A DNA stretch of 64,000 bases from Nocardia niigatensis NBRC 100131 (GCF_000308655.1 NZ_BAGC01000009.1:100809-164808), one strand, 5' to 3'. Positions 51,578 to 64,000 are shown, numbered from the stretch's first letter. The notes: generated from the sequence alone by a model not told the origin. A program made the numbers and translations.

Positions 51578-51880
51578 GTGGCGAGCGTGAACATCAAGCC
51601 GCTCGAGGACAAGATCCTCGTCCAGGCCAACGAGGCCGAGACGACGACCGCCTCCGGCCTGGTCATCCCCGACACGGCGAAGGAGAAGCCCCAGGAGGGC
51701 ACCGTCATCGCCGTGGGCCCGGGTCGCTGGGACGAGGACGGCGAGAAGCGGATTCCGCTGGACGTCAAGGAAGGCGACGTCGTCATCTACAGCAAGTACG
51801 GCGGCACCGAGATCAAGTACAACGGCGCCGAGTACCTGATCCTCTCGGCGCGCGACCTGCTGGCCGTCGTCACCAAGTAG
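51578..51880 (+). CDS. groES: Co-chaperonin GroES
   Basis: The 100-residue protein starts at GTG 51578, eight bases after GGAGGG; upstream in-frame codons are not needed. It has the GroES plan: [13 protein letters not shown] at the N-terminus, the mobile loop near residues 20-35 ([11 protein letters not shown]) and a C-terminal [11 protein letters not shown]. It caps GroEL. It is followed by groEL1 after 102 bases and controlled by CIRCE upstream. Confidence 0.97.
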   Translation: MASVNIKPLEDKILVQANEAETTTASGLVIPDTAKEKPQEGTVIAVGPGRWDEDGEKRIPLDVKEGDVVIYSKYGGTEIKYNGAEYLILSARDLLAVVTK

Positions 51881-53590
<1,710 letters not shown>

Positions 53591-53612
53591 CCCAGCTTCG
53601 CTGACGTCGGAT

Positions 53613-53645
53613 CAGGCCCCCGGACACCAGGTGTCCGGGGGCCTG
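53613..53645 (+). terminator. Terminator after groEL1
   Basis: A perfect 15-bp stem (CAGGCCCCCGGACAC / GTGTCCGGGGGCCTG) with a CAG loop starts 22 bases after the groEL1 stop. Confidence 0.85.
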
Positions 53646-53722
53646 CCGTTTCTCCGAGTCGTTTCTCCGGCCGGACCGCATTGCGCCGCTGTCCTTTTCG
53701 GGCCACGCGGACCCGCCGCGGA

Positions 53723-54703
53723 TCAGCCGAGACCGCAGCGGGCGAGCAGGCTCGCGGCTTCCGGGGTGGGCAGTTCGCGGGTCAGGTCCACCGAGGAGGT
53801 GAGGGCCTCGTGAATGACGCCGTACATGTTCGACGGCCGCCATCCGACGTGGATTCCCTTGGGGGCCACGGTGAGCAGCGGGACGCCGTCCAGGGTGGGC
53901 AGCTCGTCCAGGCAGCCGGAGCCGGGCATGTAGGCGACGCCGGGATACCCGAAGCCGAAGCGCTGATGGTCGCCGAGGGCGGCGGCGACCGCGTAGTCCT
54001 CGGGCCCGAGCCGGTCGTTGCGGGCGTAGCGGACCGCCAGCGGGTCCACGGGTTCGGCGTCGAGATAGCCGGGGCCCGTGTGCCGCAGCAGGGCGTCCTG
54101 CAGCAGCGCGTAGACGTGGTAGAGGACATCGCGGACGCCGGTCAGCCGGAATTCGAAGGCGCGCCGGGTCTTCGGGTCCAGGACCAGCAGGGGCTGATCG
54201 TCGTGCAGGGTGAAGACCTCGCGCAGCCAGCCGGGGACGAGGTCGTCCGCCTCGAGCCGATCGAGCCGGTCCATCAGCTCCGGCCGGGCATGCCAGCGTT
54301 TCCGGGTCTCCTTGGAGCGGGCCAGCATGGTCATGGCGGCGGGGATGGTCAATTGGGCTGCGGCGCGCGTCGATTCGTCCGGCTCGGCCGCGAGCGCGTC
54401 CAGTTGCCGGATCAGCAGTTCCAGCGTGGCGTCGATGGCCGCGCCGGGATCGGCCCCACGCTCGACCATGGTGCCGCACAGCAGCGCCAGCAGCCCGCTG
54501 TGGAAGAGATCCCCGCCCGGCATCAGATTGCGGAGTGACACCACGCCCGCGGTCAGGTCCGAAGGCGTTGTCCCGGATTGCACCTCGGCGATCTCGGCCC
54601 GCACCTCGGGTGGCAGCCACACGCCGTCACCGGAGGTGAACGACTCGACCTCCGCGGCAGTCGTCAGCCCCCGCGCGAATTCGCGCAATGCCCGCATTTC
54701 CAT
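53723..54703 (-). CDS. Conserved hypothetical protein, 326 residues
   Basis: The protein starts at ATG 54703. It is soluble, mostly helical, with no signal peptide and no membrane segment. Recognisable blocks are PGGDLFHSGLLALL near residue 62 and the C-terminal GYPGVAYMPG and GIHVGWRPSNMYGV. Coding quality is good (long open frame, normal composition) but I do not recognise the family. It is convergent with groEL1 and followed upstream by a small membrane-protein gene on the same strand, 84 bases away. Confidence 0.7.
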   Translation of the reverse strand: MEMRALREFARGLTTAAEVESFTSGDGVWLPPEVRAEIAEVQSGTTPSDLTAGVVSLRNLMPGGDLFHSGLLALLCGTMVERGADPGAAIDATLELLIRQLDALAAEPDESTRAAAQLTIPAAMTMLARSKETRKRWHARPELMDRLDRLEADDLVPGWLREVFTLHDDQPLLVLDPKTRRAFEFRLTGVRDVLYHVYALLQDALLRHTGPGYLDAEPVDPLAVRYARNDRLGPEDYAVAAALGDHQRFGFGYPGVAYMPGSGCLDELPTLDGVPLLTVAPKGIHVGWRPSNMYGVIHEALTSSVDLTRELPTPEAASLLARCGLG

Positions 54704-54787
54704 GAAAGTTCCGTCCCCCGAACCGAATCCGTCCGTCGCACCGTATCAGCCCGGACATCCGGGGCCGCACCGGTTTTCGGGCGCGGG

Positions 54788-55030
54788 TCAGCGCGACGGG
54801 GAGATGGTCGCCGTGGGCGCGAGGTAGGGGTCGGCCGGTGACGGCGTCAGCCAGTTCGGGCCGAGCGGGCCGGAGACCGGCGGGAGCGGGGTCGCGGGGG
54901 AGAGGTCCCGGAGGTCGCCGGTGCGGGAGTCGGCGAAGACGTAGAGGCCCGCGATCACCAGGGTGATGGCGGCCAGGCCCGCGAGGACTCCTCGCAGGTA
55001 AGGGCGGACGAGGATGCTGAGGAATCGCAT
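54788..55030 (-). CDS. Small exported or membrane-anchored Pro-rich protein
   Basis: The 80-residue protein starts at ATG 55030. A basic N-terminus and one hydrophobic helix (about 13-32, GVLAGLAAITLVIAGLYVF) precede a Pro-rich outer part. No lipobox. It lies 122 bases after the short anti-sigma gene on the same strand and could be the separated membrane portion of that system, but this is speculative. Confidence 0.6.
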   Translation of the reverse strand: MRFLSILVRPYLRGVLAGLAAITLVIAGLYVFADSRTGDLRDLSPATPLPPVSGPLGPNWLTPSPADPYLAPTATISPSR

Positions 55031-55152
55031 TCGAATCGGTCCTTACCGGCAAAGCGTGCAACCGAAACCGGTCGGGCGACCTGAAAAGGTGCCAGGCGAC
55101 GAGGTCTCGCGGGCGTGACGGGTTCTGGACTCTTACCTCGGGAAATGAGCTC

Positions 55153-55467
55153 TCAGTCGTGAATCGGACTGGCGGAGAGGTCGTTTCCGTGGTGGAGATC
55201 GGGGTGGGAGCGGTGAATCGTGTTCGGCGTTGCCTGGTCCGTGGCTATCGCGGCGAGAAGACGATCGCGGAGCGCGGGCGGTGGCGGTACGGCCACCGCG
55301 GACGCAGCCAGCGTGAGAGCTTCTCGGGTCTGCTGCACTTCCTGGGTGAAGGCGGCGCGCAGTACGGGGTTGTCGGTAGCCAAAAGGTCCGCCACTGCGC
55401 GCTGATCTTCGTCGCCGATCGATCCGAGCGCGACAGTGTGCGCGAGATCGATCTGGCTTTCGTTCAT
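55153..55467 (-). CDS. Short anti-sigma factor, RskA N-terminal-like, no membrane part
   Basis: This 104-residue protein starts at ATG 55467, one base after the sigma stop. Residues ~5-75 fit the anti-sigma domain of RskA-type proteins (HTVALGSIGDEDQRAV, then LRAAFTQEVQQTREAL and PPPPALRDRLLAAI). RskA is normally over 200 residues with a membrane helix and outer domain. This one ends with a short polar His/Asp-rich tail (DLHHGNDL). It is therefore a soluble or truncated form. The partner should be the sigma factor encoded just upstream. Confidence 0.8.
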   Translation of the reverse strand: MNESQIDLAHTVALGSIGDEDQRAVADLLATDNPVLRAAFTQEVQQTREALTLAASAVAVPPPPALRDRLLAAIATDQATPNTIHRSHPDLHHGNDLSASPIHD

Positions 55468-55468
55468 C

Positions 55469-56146
55469 TCACGTCACTCCCAAACTTTTCTTGAGTCGTG
55501 TCAATCCATCCCGTATACGGGACTTAACGGTAGGTAGCCCTACGCCCAAATGGGCCGCGACCTCGGCATACGTCCGTCCGCCGAAGTACGCGAGGGAGAT
55601 GGCTTCCCGTTGCGTCTCCGTCAACGTCGCCAAGCCGGCGAGCACCGCCTGCTGTTCCAGCCGCCGCCCGACCTCCTCGGTGACCTCGTCGAACTCGTTG
55701 CCGAGCGTGCTGGTCCCGTAAGCGACTTCGCGCAGGGCATGAGCCTGCTCGGCGCGAACCCGGTCGACCGCGCGCCGATGGGCCAGCGTCATCAACCAGG
55801 TGACGGCCGAACCCTTGGCGGGATCGAAGTTGGCTGCCGTACGCCAGATCTGGAGGTAGACCTCCTGCGTGGTCTCCTCCGCGTAGCCCGGATCATGGAG
55901 CACGCGTAGGACGAGGCCGAACACTCGTGCGCTGGTGCGGTCGTACAGCTCGGCGAACGCCTGCTGATCCGACTGCCCGCAACGCTCGAGAAGTGCGGCG
56001 AGTTCGAGACTTTCGGCTGCGCGCGCCGTCACCGCAGAGTCCACGCTGGGCGTATCCGCCCGTCCGTCCCTCGAACTCTGGAACGAGTCGCCCTCTGCGG
56101 CAGGCGGCCGCGTTGTCACAACGCTCCGTTCTGTGTCATCGGCCAC
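55469..56146 (-). CDS. sigK: ECF RNA polymerase sigma factor, SigK-like
   Basis: This 225-residue protein is started at GTG 56146; GTG 56119, with GGAG close upstream, is equally likely and would remove nine residues. Sigma region 2 reads RVFGLVLRVLHDPGYAEETTQE onward with the -10-binding helix; region 4 ends TVKSRIRDGLTRLKKSL. Sequence blocks (AEETTQEVYLQIWR, LAHRRAVDRVR) match mycobacterial SigK closely. The N-terminal ~45 residues are extra and disordered. A short anti-sigma gene follows one base after the stop. Confidence 0.85.
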   Translation of the reverse strand: MADDTERSVVTTRPPAAEGDSFQSSRDGRADTPSVDSAVTARAAESLELAALLERCGQSDQQAFAELYDRTSARVFGLVLRVLHDPGYAEETTQEVYLQIWRTAANFDPAKGSAVTWLMTLAHRRAVDRVRAEQAHALREVAYGTSTLGNEFDEVTEEVGRRLEQQAVLAGLATLTETQREAISLAYFGGRTYAEVAAHLGVGLPTVKSRIRDGLTRLKKSLGVT

Positions 56147-56433
56147 GAGGGTAGCGTGCCGCTATAACCTCCTCTCGCGTGGGGGTATCGGCAAAGAGAC
56201 TGTGGCACAGGGGCTTTCCAGTTTGACCGAAACGTCGCATTCGCGACATGCGAGACATGCCATGACGTGCCGGTTCCAGTTGACCCCCGGAACGGTGCCG
56301 GGTGTTTGCTAGACATTCGGCACGCCATCGCGGTCGGATGGGAGGAATCTCGAGCCCGCCCAGTCGCTCGCCTCAGTGACACCGCTGGTGAGCACCAGTC
56401 ACGCGAGTTTGCCCGGAACGCGGAAGAGGTGGA

Positions 56434-56721
56434 TCAGGCGACGATCCGCCGGCGATTGCGACGCGCGTGTAGCTCGCGCTCGGTCTCGGACATTCCGCCC
56501 CAGATGCCGTACGGCTCGCTGACCTTCAGGGCGTGCGACCGGCACTGCAGCAGCACCGGGCAGGACTTGCAGATCTCCTTGGCGCGTAGCTCGCGTTGCG
56601 CCCGGGCACGGCCGCGTTCGCCGTCGGGGTGGAAGAACACCGCGGAGTCCTGGCCGCGGCAGGATCCGCGCATCTGCCAATCCCAGACATCGGCGTTCGG
56701 ACCTGGGAGGTGGGTCGGCAT
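56434..56721 (-). CDS. whiB3: WhiB3-like iron-sulfur regulator
   Basis: The 95-residue protein starts at ATG 56721, giving the WhiB3-type N-terminus MPTHLPGPNADVWDW; GAGGAG lies 13 bases upstream, so a TTG two codons earlier is also possible. The four cluster cysteines are C21, C51, C54 and C60, followed by the GIWGG turn and a basic DNA-binding tail. The PDGERGRAR segment is typical of WhiB3, a redox and virulence-lipid regulator. It is divergent from the sigD cluster, as in M. tuberculosis. Confidence 0.92.
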   Translation of the reverse strand: MPTHLPGPNADVWDWQMRGSCRGQDSAVFFHPDGERGRARAQRELRAKEICKSCPVLLQCRSHALKVSEPYGIWGGMSETERELHARRNRRRIVA

Positions 56722-57292
56722 AGGCAAGGTGAACTCCTCATGGTGCGAGCTCGTCGGCATTGTCGAGCGGTGCTGGTGGCAAACAGGTGGCCGCATCGCC
56801 GTGGCCCGGCGATCGCACTTCGTAGGCTCCGCAATTCAACACGACGCCAACGACGGCGATGACGTACGTTAGGTCGGACAACGAATTCGAGTCAATAGCT
56901 TCATTCGACTCGAGCCGAATACCTGCACATTAGAGAATTAACATCCTCGCTATTTACAAAGCCCCCTGCCTGTGGTGATACTGATCGGTTGCCCAGCATC
57001 GTGACCAACCTGTGATAGCCCATCGGACTGGATAAAACACCAGGTAGCAGCGGCTTTTCGGGGATCGGCGCCCGTCGCCCGATCTATGCAAGCCTCTCGA
57101 TCAGAGTGATCTCAGCCATTGGACATCTCACCCTGAGTAGGGTACAGATGGCCGCCTCGCGGCGATCTGGTTAATAGCGGGAAACGCCATACGAATTCTT
57201 TACGGGCGTGCTAGGCGATAGCGAGAACAGATTTACGGAGTGGAAACACAATGGCGCTGGTGAATGCTGATAGGTAGCTGACTCGCTGTGGT
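56722..57292. promoter_or_regulatory. 571-base AT-richer region between whiB3 and the sigD cluster
   Basis: Base composition drops visibly (about 42% G+C over 56881-56940 by my count, against roughly 65-70% nearby). It contains an inverted repeat TCGAGTC / GACTCGA (56887-56893, 56907-56913), a TAGGGT hexamer at 57138-57143, and a nine-codon ORF near the right end. It must hold both divergent promoters and has room for a small RNA. No larger gene is supported. Confidence 0.6.
57251..57277 (+). other. Possible leader mini-ORF (MALVNADR)
   Basis: ATG 57251 to TAG 57277 encodes eight residues, with GGAG ten bases upstream and its stop 15 bases before the next start. It could be a translated leader, or chance. 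Confidence 0.3.
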
Positions 57293-58294
57293 ATGGCAGC
57301 TGCCCGCACTCGTCCCGGCACTGGTTACAGTGCGGCTGTGCCTGTGCTCGAAGTGAACTCCGAACTCGCCGACGCCGCCTTCGGTTCCACCCCCGAACGC
57401 GCTGCCACCGGGTTGCCCGCCGCCACCGATGCCGCCGAATCCTGGCTGCGATCAGTCTCGCTCAGTGGAATCGGGCACTATGCCGCCGCGCGCGTCGAGC
57501 TCCGGCGCGCCCGCCGTTGGACCGCCGACCCCGCTCTGCTCTCGCTCACCCACAGCACCGAGGCCTCCCTGCTGCGCCAGCTCGGCTGGCACGGCGACGC
57601 CTCGGTCGCCGACGGCCGCGCGGCCGCCCTCGCCCTGCCCGCGGTCGCCGCCGATCCCTCGCATTCGCGCGGCGCGGTCTCCGTTCCCGCCCGCACCCCG
57701 GCGGAAATCCGGCGCGCCGAAGCGGTTTGCGATGCGTTGACCGGACTCGCCGCCGACGCTCTCGGCACCCTCCGCCCGGCGCTTGCCGCCCGGCTGCTGG
57801 ATCGTTGCCGCAAATATCTCGACGTTCATCTGACAGATGCCGCGACCGCGTGGCGCCCGCGTGTCCGGCTGCACTGGGTGGCTGCCGAGACGGCGCTGTC
57901 GGCTCCCGGCTCCGGTTTGATCTCCGTCCCCGGGGCGGACTTCGCCGCCGGCGCTCGCCCGGCCCCGGCCGATCCCGCTCTGGCGCACGCCGAGGCCGCT
58001 CTCGCGCTGGCGGAAAACTCGCCCTCGCTGCGGCATCGAGTGAAATCCCGGCTACTTCTGGCCGCCGCCAGCGCCGCCGCGGGCGACCTCGATCGATCCC
58101 GGGCTCTCGCAACCGAAGTCGATCGCGCCTGCGTCGAACACGAGCTGCTGCCGTTGCGCTGGGCCTGCGCCATGCTCCGCTCCGGCGTCGAACCCGGTGG
58201 TGACGGCGCGATCGTGGCCGCCGAGTGCGCGCGGTTGCTGGCTGCTCGCGGTGGGCGATTGCGTTCGGCCAGCGGCCTTCTCGGTCATCCCTGA
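57293..58294 (+). CDS. Conserved hypothetical, TPR-like helical protein upstream of sigD
   Basis: The 333-residue protein is started at ATG 57293; GTG 57338 is also possible, and neither has a strong ribosome site. It is Ala-rich and helical, with repeated helix pairs resembling TPR units (for example HAEAALALAENS, LLLAAASAAAGDLDRSRALA). No membrane part. The position, between whiB3 and sigD, is that of Rv3415c in M. tuberculosis (recalled). Function unknown; 159 bases separate it from sigD. Confidence 0.75.
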   Translation: MAAARTRPGTGYSAAVPVLEVNSELADAAFGSTPERAATGLPAATDAAESWLRSVSLSGIGHYAAARVELRRARRWTADPALLSLTHSTEASLLRQLGWHGDASVADGRAAALALPAVAADPSHSRGAVSVPARTPAEIRRAEAVCDALTGLAADALGTLRPALAARLLDRCRKYLDVHLTDAATAWRPRVRLHWVAAETALSAPGSGLISVPGADFAAGARPAPADPALAHAEAALALAENSPSLRHRVKSRLLLAAASAAAGDLDRSRALATEVDRACVEHELLPLRWACAMLRSGVEPGGDGAIVAAECARLLAARGGRLRSASGLLGHP

Positions 58295-58453
58295 GCGCCC
58301 CCCGGGACTTCCCTGAGTCGTCCCCGAGAACGACCCCGTAACGCCTGGCATGAATGCGTCAGCCGCTATTGTTGGACCGTTCCGCCCCTCCGCGGAAGCA
58401 CCGGCTCTCCCGCCGCCGTGCCACTCTCGTAAACGCCAGGAACAGCTCTGACG

Positions 58454-59035
58454 ATGAACACAACGGGTGAGGAGTTGGATCCCGCAGTCGTCGCTGCCGC
58501 AGCGCAGGGCGACCGGGCGGCCCTTTCCCAGGTACTGGTGAGCATCCGCCCCCTCGTGGTGCGGTATTGCCGTGCGCGCATCGGATCGGCCGAACGCGGC
58601 CAACTCTCCGCTGACGACGTCGCGCAGGAGGTTTGCCTGGCCGTCATGACCGCCCTCCCCAGGTACCAGGATCAGGGTCGGCCGTTCATGGCTTTCGTCT
58701 ACGGCATCGCCTCGCACAAGGTCGCGGACGCCCACAGAAATTCCGCCCGTAACAAGGCGGACGCCATGGCCGAAGTACCGGATGTCATATCCACCGACCA
58801 GGGACCGGAGCAGCGAGCTCTCGAATCCGAAACGAGCCGACAGATGAACGCTCTGTTGGCGACATTGCCGGAGAAGCATCGAGAAATCCTGATCCTTCGC
58901 CTGGTCATGGGTCTGTCGGCTGAAGAAACTGCAGTCGCCGTGGGCAGTACGGCGGGTGCTATACGAGTCGCCCAGCACCGGGCACTCGCGAAACTCAAGT
59001 CTCAAGTGGCGAGGGCAGGTGAAATGTATGGCTAG
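58454..59035 (+). CDS. sigD: ECF RNA polymerase sigma factor SigD
   Basis: This 193-residue protein starts at ATG 58454. Region 2 carries DDVAQEVCLAVMTALPRY; region 4 has the LPEKHREILILRLVMGLSAEET start and VGSTAGAIRVAQHRALAKLK helix. SigD acts in stationary phase and starvation. It overlaps rsdA by eight bases, tying sigma and anti-sigma translation. Confidence 0.93.
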   Translation: MNTTGEELDPAVVAAAAQGDRAALSQVLVSIRPLVVRYCRARIGSAERGQLSADDVAQEVCLAVMTALPRYQDQGRPFMAFVYGIASHKVADAHRNSARNKADAMAEVPDVISTDQGPEQRALESETSRQMNALLATLPEKHREILILRLVMGLSAEETAVAVGSTAGAIRVAQHRALAKLKSQVARAGEMYG

Positions 59036-60167
59036 GGATGGCGAGCGCGGTCGGGGCGACTGGAAGGCGCGACCTGGATCGCAGAACAGCGGTCCCTACG
59101 CCGAGGCGTCCGGTGAAACCGGGCCGGTGGACATCGCCGCGGTGCGACGCGACGATGCCCTGATCGACGCCATCTCCGGCGATGGTCCCGTACAGACGGG
59201 CACTTCGGAGGAGTATCAGCTCGCCGCCTTGCTGGCGGACTGGCGCGCGGAGATCATGGCCGAGCCGTTGCCGGCCGGACCGGACCTGGATGTCATTGTC
59301 GCCGCGGTCAACCAGGAGATCGGCGCGCGCCAAGCGAGAATCGGCGCGTCGAATCGTGGGCGACTGCGGCTCGTCCGGCCCATTCTGGGTGCGGCGGCGG
59401 CCATGGCATTGGTCATCGGAGGTCTGACGGCGTTCTCCTACAATGCGAGTCCCGGTGATCCGCTGTGGCGGGTCAAGGAGGTCGTGTTCAGCGAGCAGGC
59501 CCAGTCCACGGTTGTCTCGCGTGCGGACAACGATCTGGAGCAGGCGCAGCAGCTCATCGCGCAGGGCAAGGCCGAGGAGGCCAAGCCGCTGATGGAGCGT
59601 GCGGCCGATAACGCGTCCCAGGTCAACGACTCCGGCAAGAAGGACAGTCTGACCGACCGCTGGCAGCAGCTGTACGCGGTGCTGCAGCAGAAGGCTCCCG
59701 AGGTCGCCAACTCCTTGGCGTCGATCGCCCCGGCCAGCACCACCACCAAGGTGCCGGTCGTGACGGCCACGTCGAATGCGCCGGTGCCGCCGGTGGTTCC
59801 GCCGACCAAGGCGGACGGCACGCCGTCGACGACCTTCGATCCGCGGTCGGCCGAGACTCCGCCCAGCCCGAATCCGGGCACCGGAGGCGGTGTTTCGACC
59901 GTGCCGGTCATTCCGCCGGTGACCACGCTGCCGTCCCTGCCGCAGGAAACCGAATCGCCGGTCGTGCCCCCGACCGGTGGCGGCGGGAACACGAGCGTGG
60001 CCGTTCCGACCGGAGGCAATACCGGTGGCGGCACGACTGGTGGTGGCGTGCAGCCGACCCAGCAGCCGACGGCCGAAAAGCCCTCGGCCGTGGTGCCTGT
60101 CATCCCGACGATCCTGCCGACCGGCGGCCCCGTCGTGCCGCCGGCCCCGGCGCCAGGAACGCACTAG
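59028..60167 (+). CDS. rsdA: Anti-sigma-D factor RsdA
   Basis: The 379-residue protein starts at ATG 59028, eight bases after GAGGGCAGG; GTG 59019 is an alternative. The sigma-binding segment is at about 33-80 (VDIAAVRRDDALIDAISGDG start), a membrane helix at about 116-140, then an extracytoplasmic part with a long Pro/Thr/Gly-rich tail. RsdA holds SigD at the membrane until it is degraded. A strong bidirectional hairpin follows. Confidence 0.9.
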   Translation: MARDGERGRGDWKARPGSQNSGPYAEASGETGPVDIAAVRRDDALIDAISGDGPVQTGTSEEYQLAALLADWRAEIMAEPLPAGPDLDVIVAAVNQEIGARQARIGASNRGRLRLVRPILGAAAAMALVIGGLTAFSYNASPGDPLWRVKEVVFSEQAQSTVVSRADNDLEQAQQLIAQGKAEEAKPLMERAADNASQVNDSGKKDSLTDRWQQLYAVLQQKAPEVANSLASIAPASTTTKVPVVTATSNAPVPPVVPPTKADGTPSTTFDPRSAETPPSPNPGTGGGVSTVPVIPPVTTLPSLPQETESPVVPPTGGGGNTSVAVPTGGNTGGGTTGGGVQPTQQPTAEKPSAVVPVIPTILPTGGPVVPPAPAPGTH

Positions 60168-60247
60168 CACACCCCGCTTCACCCGATCGTCGTGCGCCGG
60201 TCGGGTTTTCACGTCCGCGGGGCGGACCGAGCGTTCACGGCACATGC

Positions 60248-60284
60248 GAAAAGGGCCTGCATCCTTGGGATGCAGGCCCTTTTC
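60248..60284. terminator. Bidirectional terminator between rsdA and the DUF5319 gene
   Basis: A perfect 17-bp stem (GAAAAGGGCCTGCATCC with its complement) with a three-base loop has A and T runs at its outer ends, so it can act as an intrinsic terminator on both strands. Confidence 0.9.
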
Positions 60285-60290
60285 GATGAA

Positions 60291-62639
<2,349 letters not shown>

Positions 62640-62713
62640 CCGGACATAACCGGCAAATACCAACGCCCACAGGGTTCGCGGCGCGTCTCGTTCTGGACTG
62701 AGTGGAGCGGGCG

Positions 62714-62778
62714 AGCGAAGCGGAGGAGCGGAGGGAGGAAGAGCCAGACCTCCAGCGCCGCGAGCCCGCCCGGAGCGA
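62714..62778 (+). repeat. Dispersed intergenic repeat, copy 3
   Basis: It contains both conserved blocks: agcgaagcggaggagcggag (62714-62733, identical to the inverted copy at 51299-51318) and cgcgagcccgcccggagcga (62759-62778, identical to 39441-39460). It ends 34 bases before the guaB3 start, so it is in the transcript if guaB and guaB3 are co-transcribed. Confidence 0.85.
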
Positions 62779-62812
62779 CGCGGCGGGCATATCAGACACA
62801 GGAGGACTGACG

Positions 62813-63946
62813 ATGCGCGATATGGTCGAGATCGGCATGGGCCGGACCGCCCGGCGCACCTACGAACTGGACGATATCGACATCGTTCCGTCCCGGCGGA
62901 CCCGTTCGTCCAAGCAGGTGTCGCTGTCGTGGCAGCTGGACGCGTACCGCTTCGAGATCCCGTTCCTGGCGCACCCCACCGACGCGCTGGTGTCGCCGGA
63001 GTTCGCCATCGAGCTGGGCAAGGCCGGCGGTCTGGGCGTCATCAACGGTGAGGGCCTGTGGGCCCGGCACGCCGATGTGGCGGCGAAGATCCAGCAGCTG
63101 ACAGAGGTCGGCGAGAAGCAGGGCACCGAGGCCGCGGTGGCGATGCTGCAGGAGCTGCACGCCGCGCCCATGCAGCCCGATCTGCTGGCCGCCGCGGTCG
63201 CGCAGGTGCGTGCCGCGGGTGTCACCACCGCGGTGCGGGTGAGCCCGCAGAACGCGCGGGCGCTGACCCCGGCGCTGGTGCAGGCGGGCATCGACCTGCT
63301 GGTGGTGCACGGCACCATCATCTCCGCCGAGCACGTGGGCGACGGCGAGCCGTTGAACCTCAAGACCTTCATCGCCGAGCTGGATGTGCCGGTGGTGGCG
63401 GGTGGCGTGTCCGATCACCGCACCGCGCTGCACCTGATGCGTACGGGCGCGGCGGGCGTCATCGTCGGCTACGGCTCCATGCAGGGCGCCACCACCACCG
63501 GTGAGGTGCTCGGCATCGGGGTGCCGATGGCGACCGCCATCGCCGACGCCGCGGCCGCGCGCCGCGACTACCTGGACGAGACCGGCGGCCGCTACGTGCA
63601 CGTCATCGCCGACGGTGAGACGCTGACCTCCGGTCACATCGCCAAGGCCATCGCCTGTGGCGCGGACGCGGTCATGCTGGGTGTGCCACTGGCCATGGCG
63701 CGGGAGACCCCGGGCAACGGCTGGTACTGGCCGTCGGCTGCCGCGCACCCCTCGGTGCCGCGGGGCGCGGTGCTGCCGTACGCGGTCGACGAGGAGCGGG
63801 TTCCGCTGGATCAGGTGCTCAACGGTCCGTCGAACGACCCGTTCGGTTCGCTGAATCTGGTTGGCGGCCTGCGTCGTTCGATGGCCAAGACCGGTTACAG
63901 CGACCTGAAAGAGTTCCAGAAGGTCGGTTTGAACGTCCGCGGCTGA
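62813..63946 (+). CDS. guaB3: GuaB3 family IMP dehydrogenase-related protein
   Basis: This 377-residue protein starts at ATG 62813 behind CAGGAGG. It has the IMPDH/GMP-reductase barrel but no CBS domains and no catalytic SICTTR loop; where the catalytic Cys would be, the protein reads VHGTIISAEHV, and its only Cys is in AIACGAD. This is normal for GuaB3, an actinobacterial paralogue distinct from GuaB whose reaction is not that of a standard IMP dehydrogenase. A hairpin follows the stop. Confidence 0.92.
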   Translation: MRDMVEIGMGRTARRTYELDDIDIVPSRRTRSSKQVSLSWQLDAYRFEIPFLAHPTDALVSPEFAIELGKAGGLGVINGEGLWARHADVAAKIQQLTEVGEKQGTEAAVAMLQELHAAPMQPDLLAAAVAQVRAAGVTTAVRVSPQNARALTPALVQAGIDLLVVHGTIISAEHVGDGEPLNLKTFIAELDVPVVAGGVSDHRTALHLMRTGAAGVIVGYGSMQGATTTGEVLGIGVPMATAIADAAAARRDYLDETGGRYVHVIADGETLTSGHIAKAIACGADAVMLGVPLAMARETPGNGWYWPSAAAHPSVPRGAVLPYAVDEERVPLDQVLNGPSNDPFGSLNLVGGLRRSMAKTGYSDLKEFQKVGLNVRG

Positions 63947-63962
63947 GCGGAGACCCTGTTCT

Positions 63963-64000
63963 CGCGCCCTTGTGCATTCATCCGAATGCGCAAGGGCGCG
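63963..64000 (+). terminator. Terminator after guaB3, at the window edge
   Basis: A 17-bp stem with one G-T pair (CGCGCCCTTGTGCATTC / GAATGCGCAAGGGCGCG) and a four-base loop starts 16 bases after the guaB3 stop. Confidence 0.8.

Overview
The window is high-G+C actinobacterial chromosome from the Nocardia/Rhodococcus/Mycobacterium order, most likely a Nocardia or close relative. I base this on gene order and gene families; no database search was run. The markers are an ESX-4-type type VII secretion locus, the rplM-rpsI-glmM-glmS-nnr-alr-tsaE-tsaB-rimI-tsaD-groES-groEL1 order, whiB3-sigD-rsdA-guaB-guaB3, several WXG100-like proteins, and DUF7373-type lipoproteins in tandem.

Layout. Bases 1-2.3 kb hold a nitrilase/AraC cluster: the tail of one nitrilase, a NitR-like regulator, and a second nitrilase-like protein whose catalytic cysteine is missing. 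Bases 2.3-5.7 kb hold csoR with its likely operator, an MTA-phosphorylase-type mtnP, a galE3-like epimerase with an odd insert, and an FMN reductase. Bases 5.7-16.7 kb are the ESX-4-like machine: eccE, eccB, mycP, eccD, eccC and a WXG100 pair. Bases 16.8-30.8 kb are an accessory envelope/phospho-signalling block: three related lipoproteins, a Ser/Thr kinase, an FHA protein, a zinc metallopeptidase lipoprotein, an FHA-ABC transporter and a Gly/Tyr/Gln-rich membrane protein. From memory, M. tuberculosis has the esx pair directly next to rplM, so this block sits where the loci would otherwise meet.

Bases 31-39.3 kb carry rplM-rpsI, glmM, an ABC-F ATPase, a PspC-like protein, a DUF6802-like protein, two WXG-like proteins (one with a long Pro-rich tail) and a hydrolase. 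Bases 39.5-49.3 kb carry glmS, a cupredoxin, nnr, a LysR/dapA-like pair, and the alr-tsaE-tsaB-rimI-tsaD cluster for cell-wall precursors and tRNA t6A. Bases 49.4-53.6 kb carry an Hsp70-like membrane protein and groES-groEL1 with a CIRCE element. Bases 53.7-64 kb carry regulators (SigK-like sigma with a short anti-sigma, WhiB3, SigD/RsdA) and the purine genes guaB and guaB3.

The most interesting feature is the apparent minus-strand operon kinase - three lipoproteins - esxU - esxT (21.5 to 16.0 kb). It would couple an envelope-sensing kinase to ESX-4 substrates. One of the three lipoproteins has lost about 215 central residues in frame. An inverted repeat brackets the divergent FHA gene. A dispersed intergenic repeat occurs three times (39.4, 51.3 and 62.7 kb). 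No CRISPR array, tRNA, rRNA, insertion sequence or phage gene was seen.
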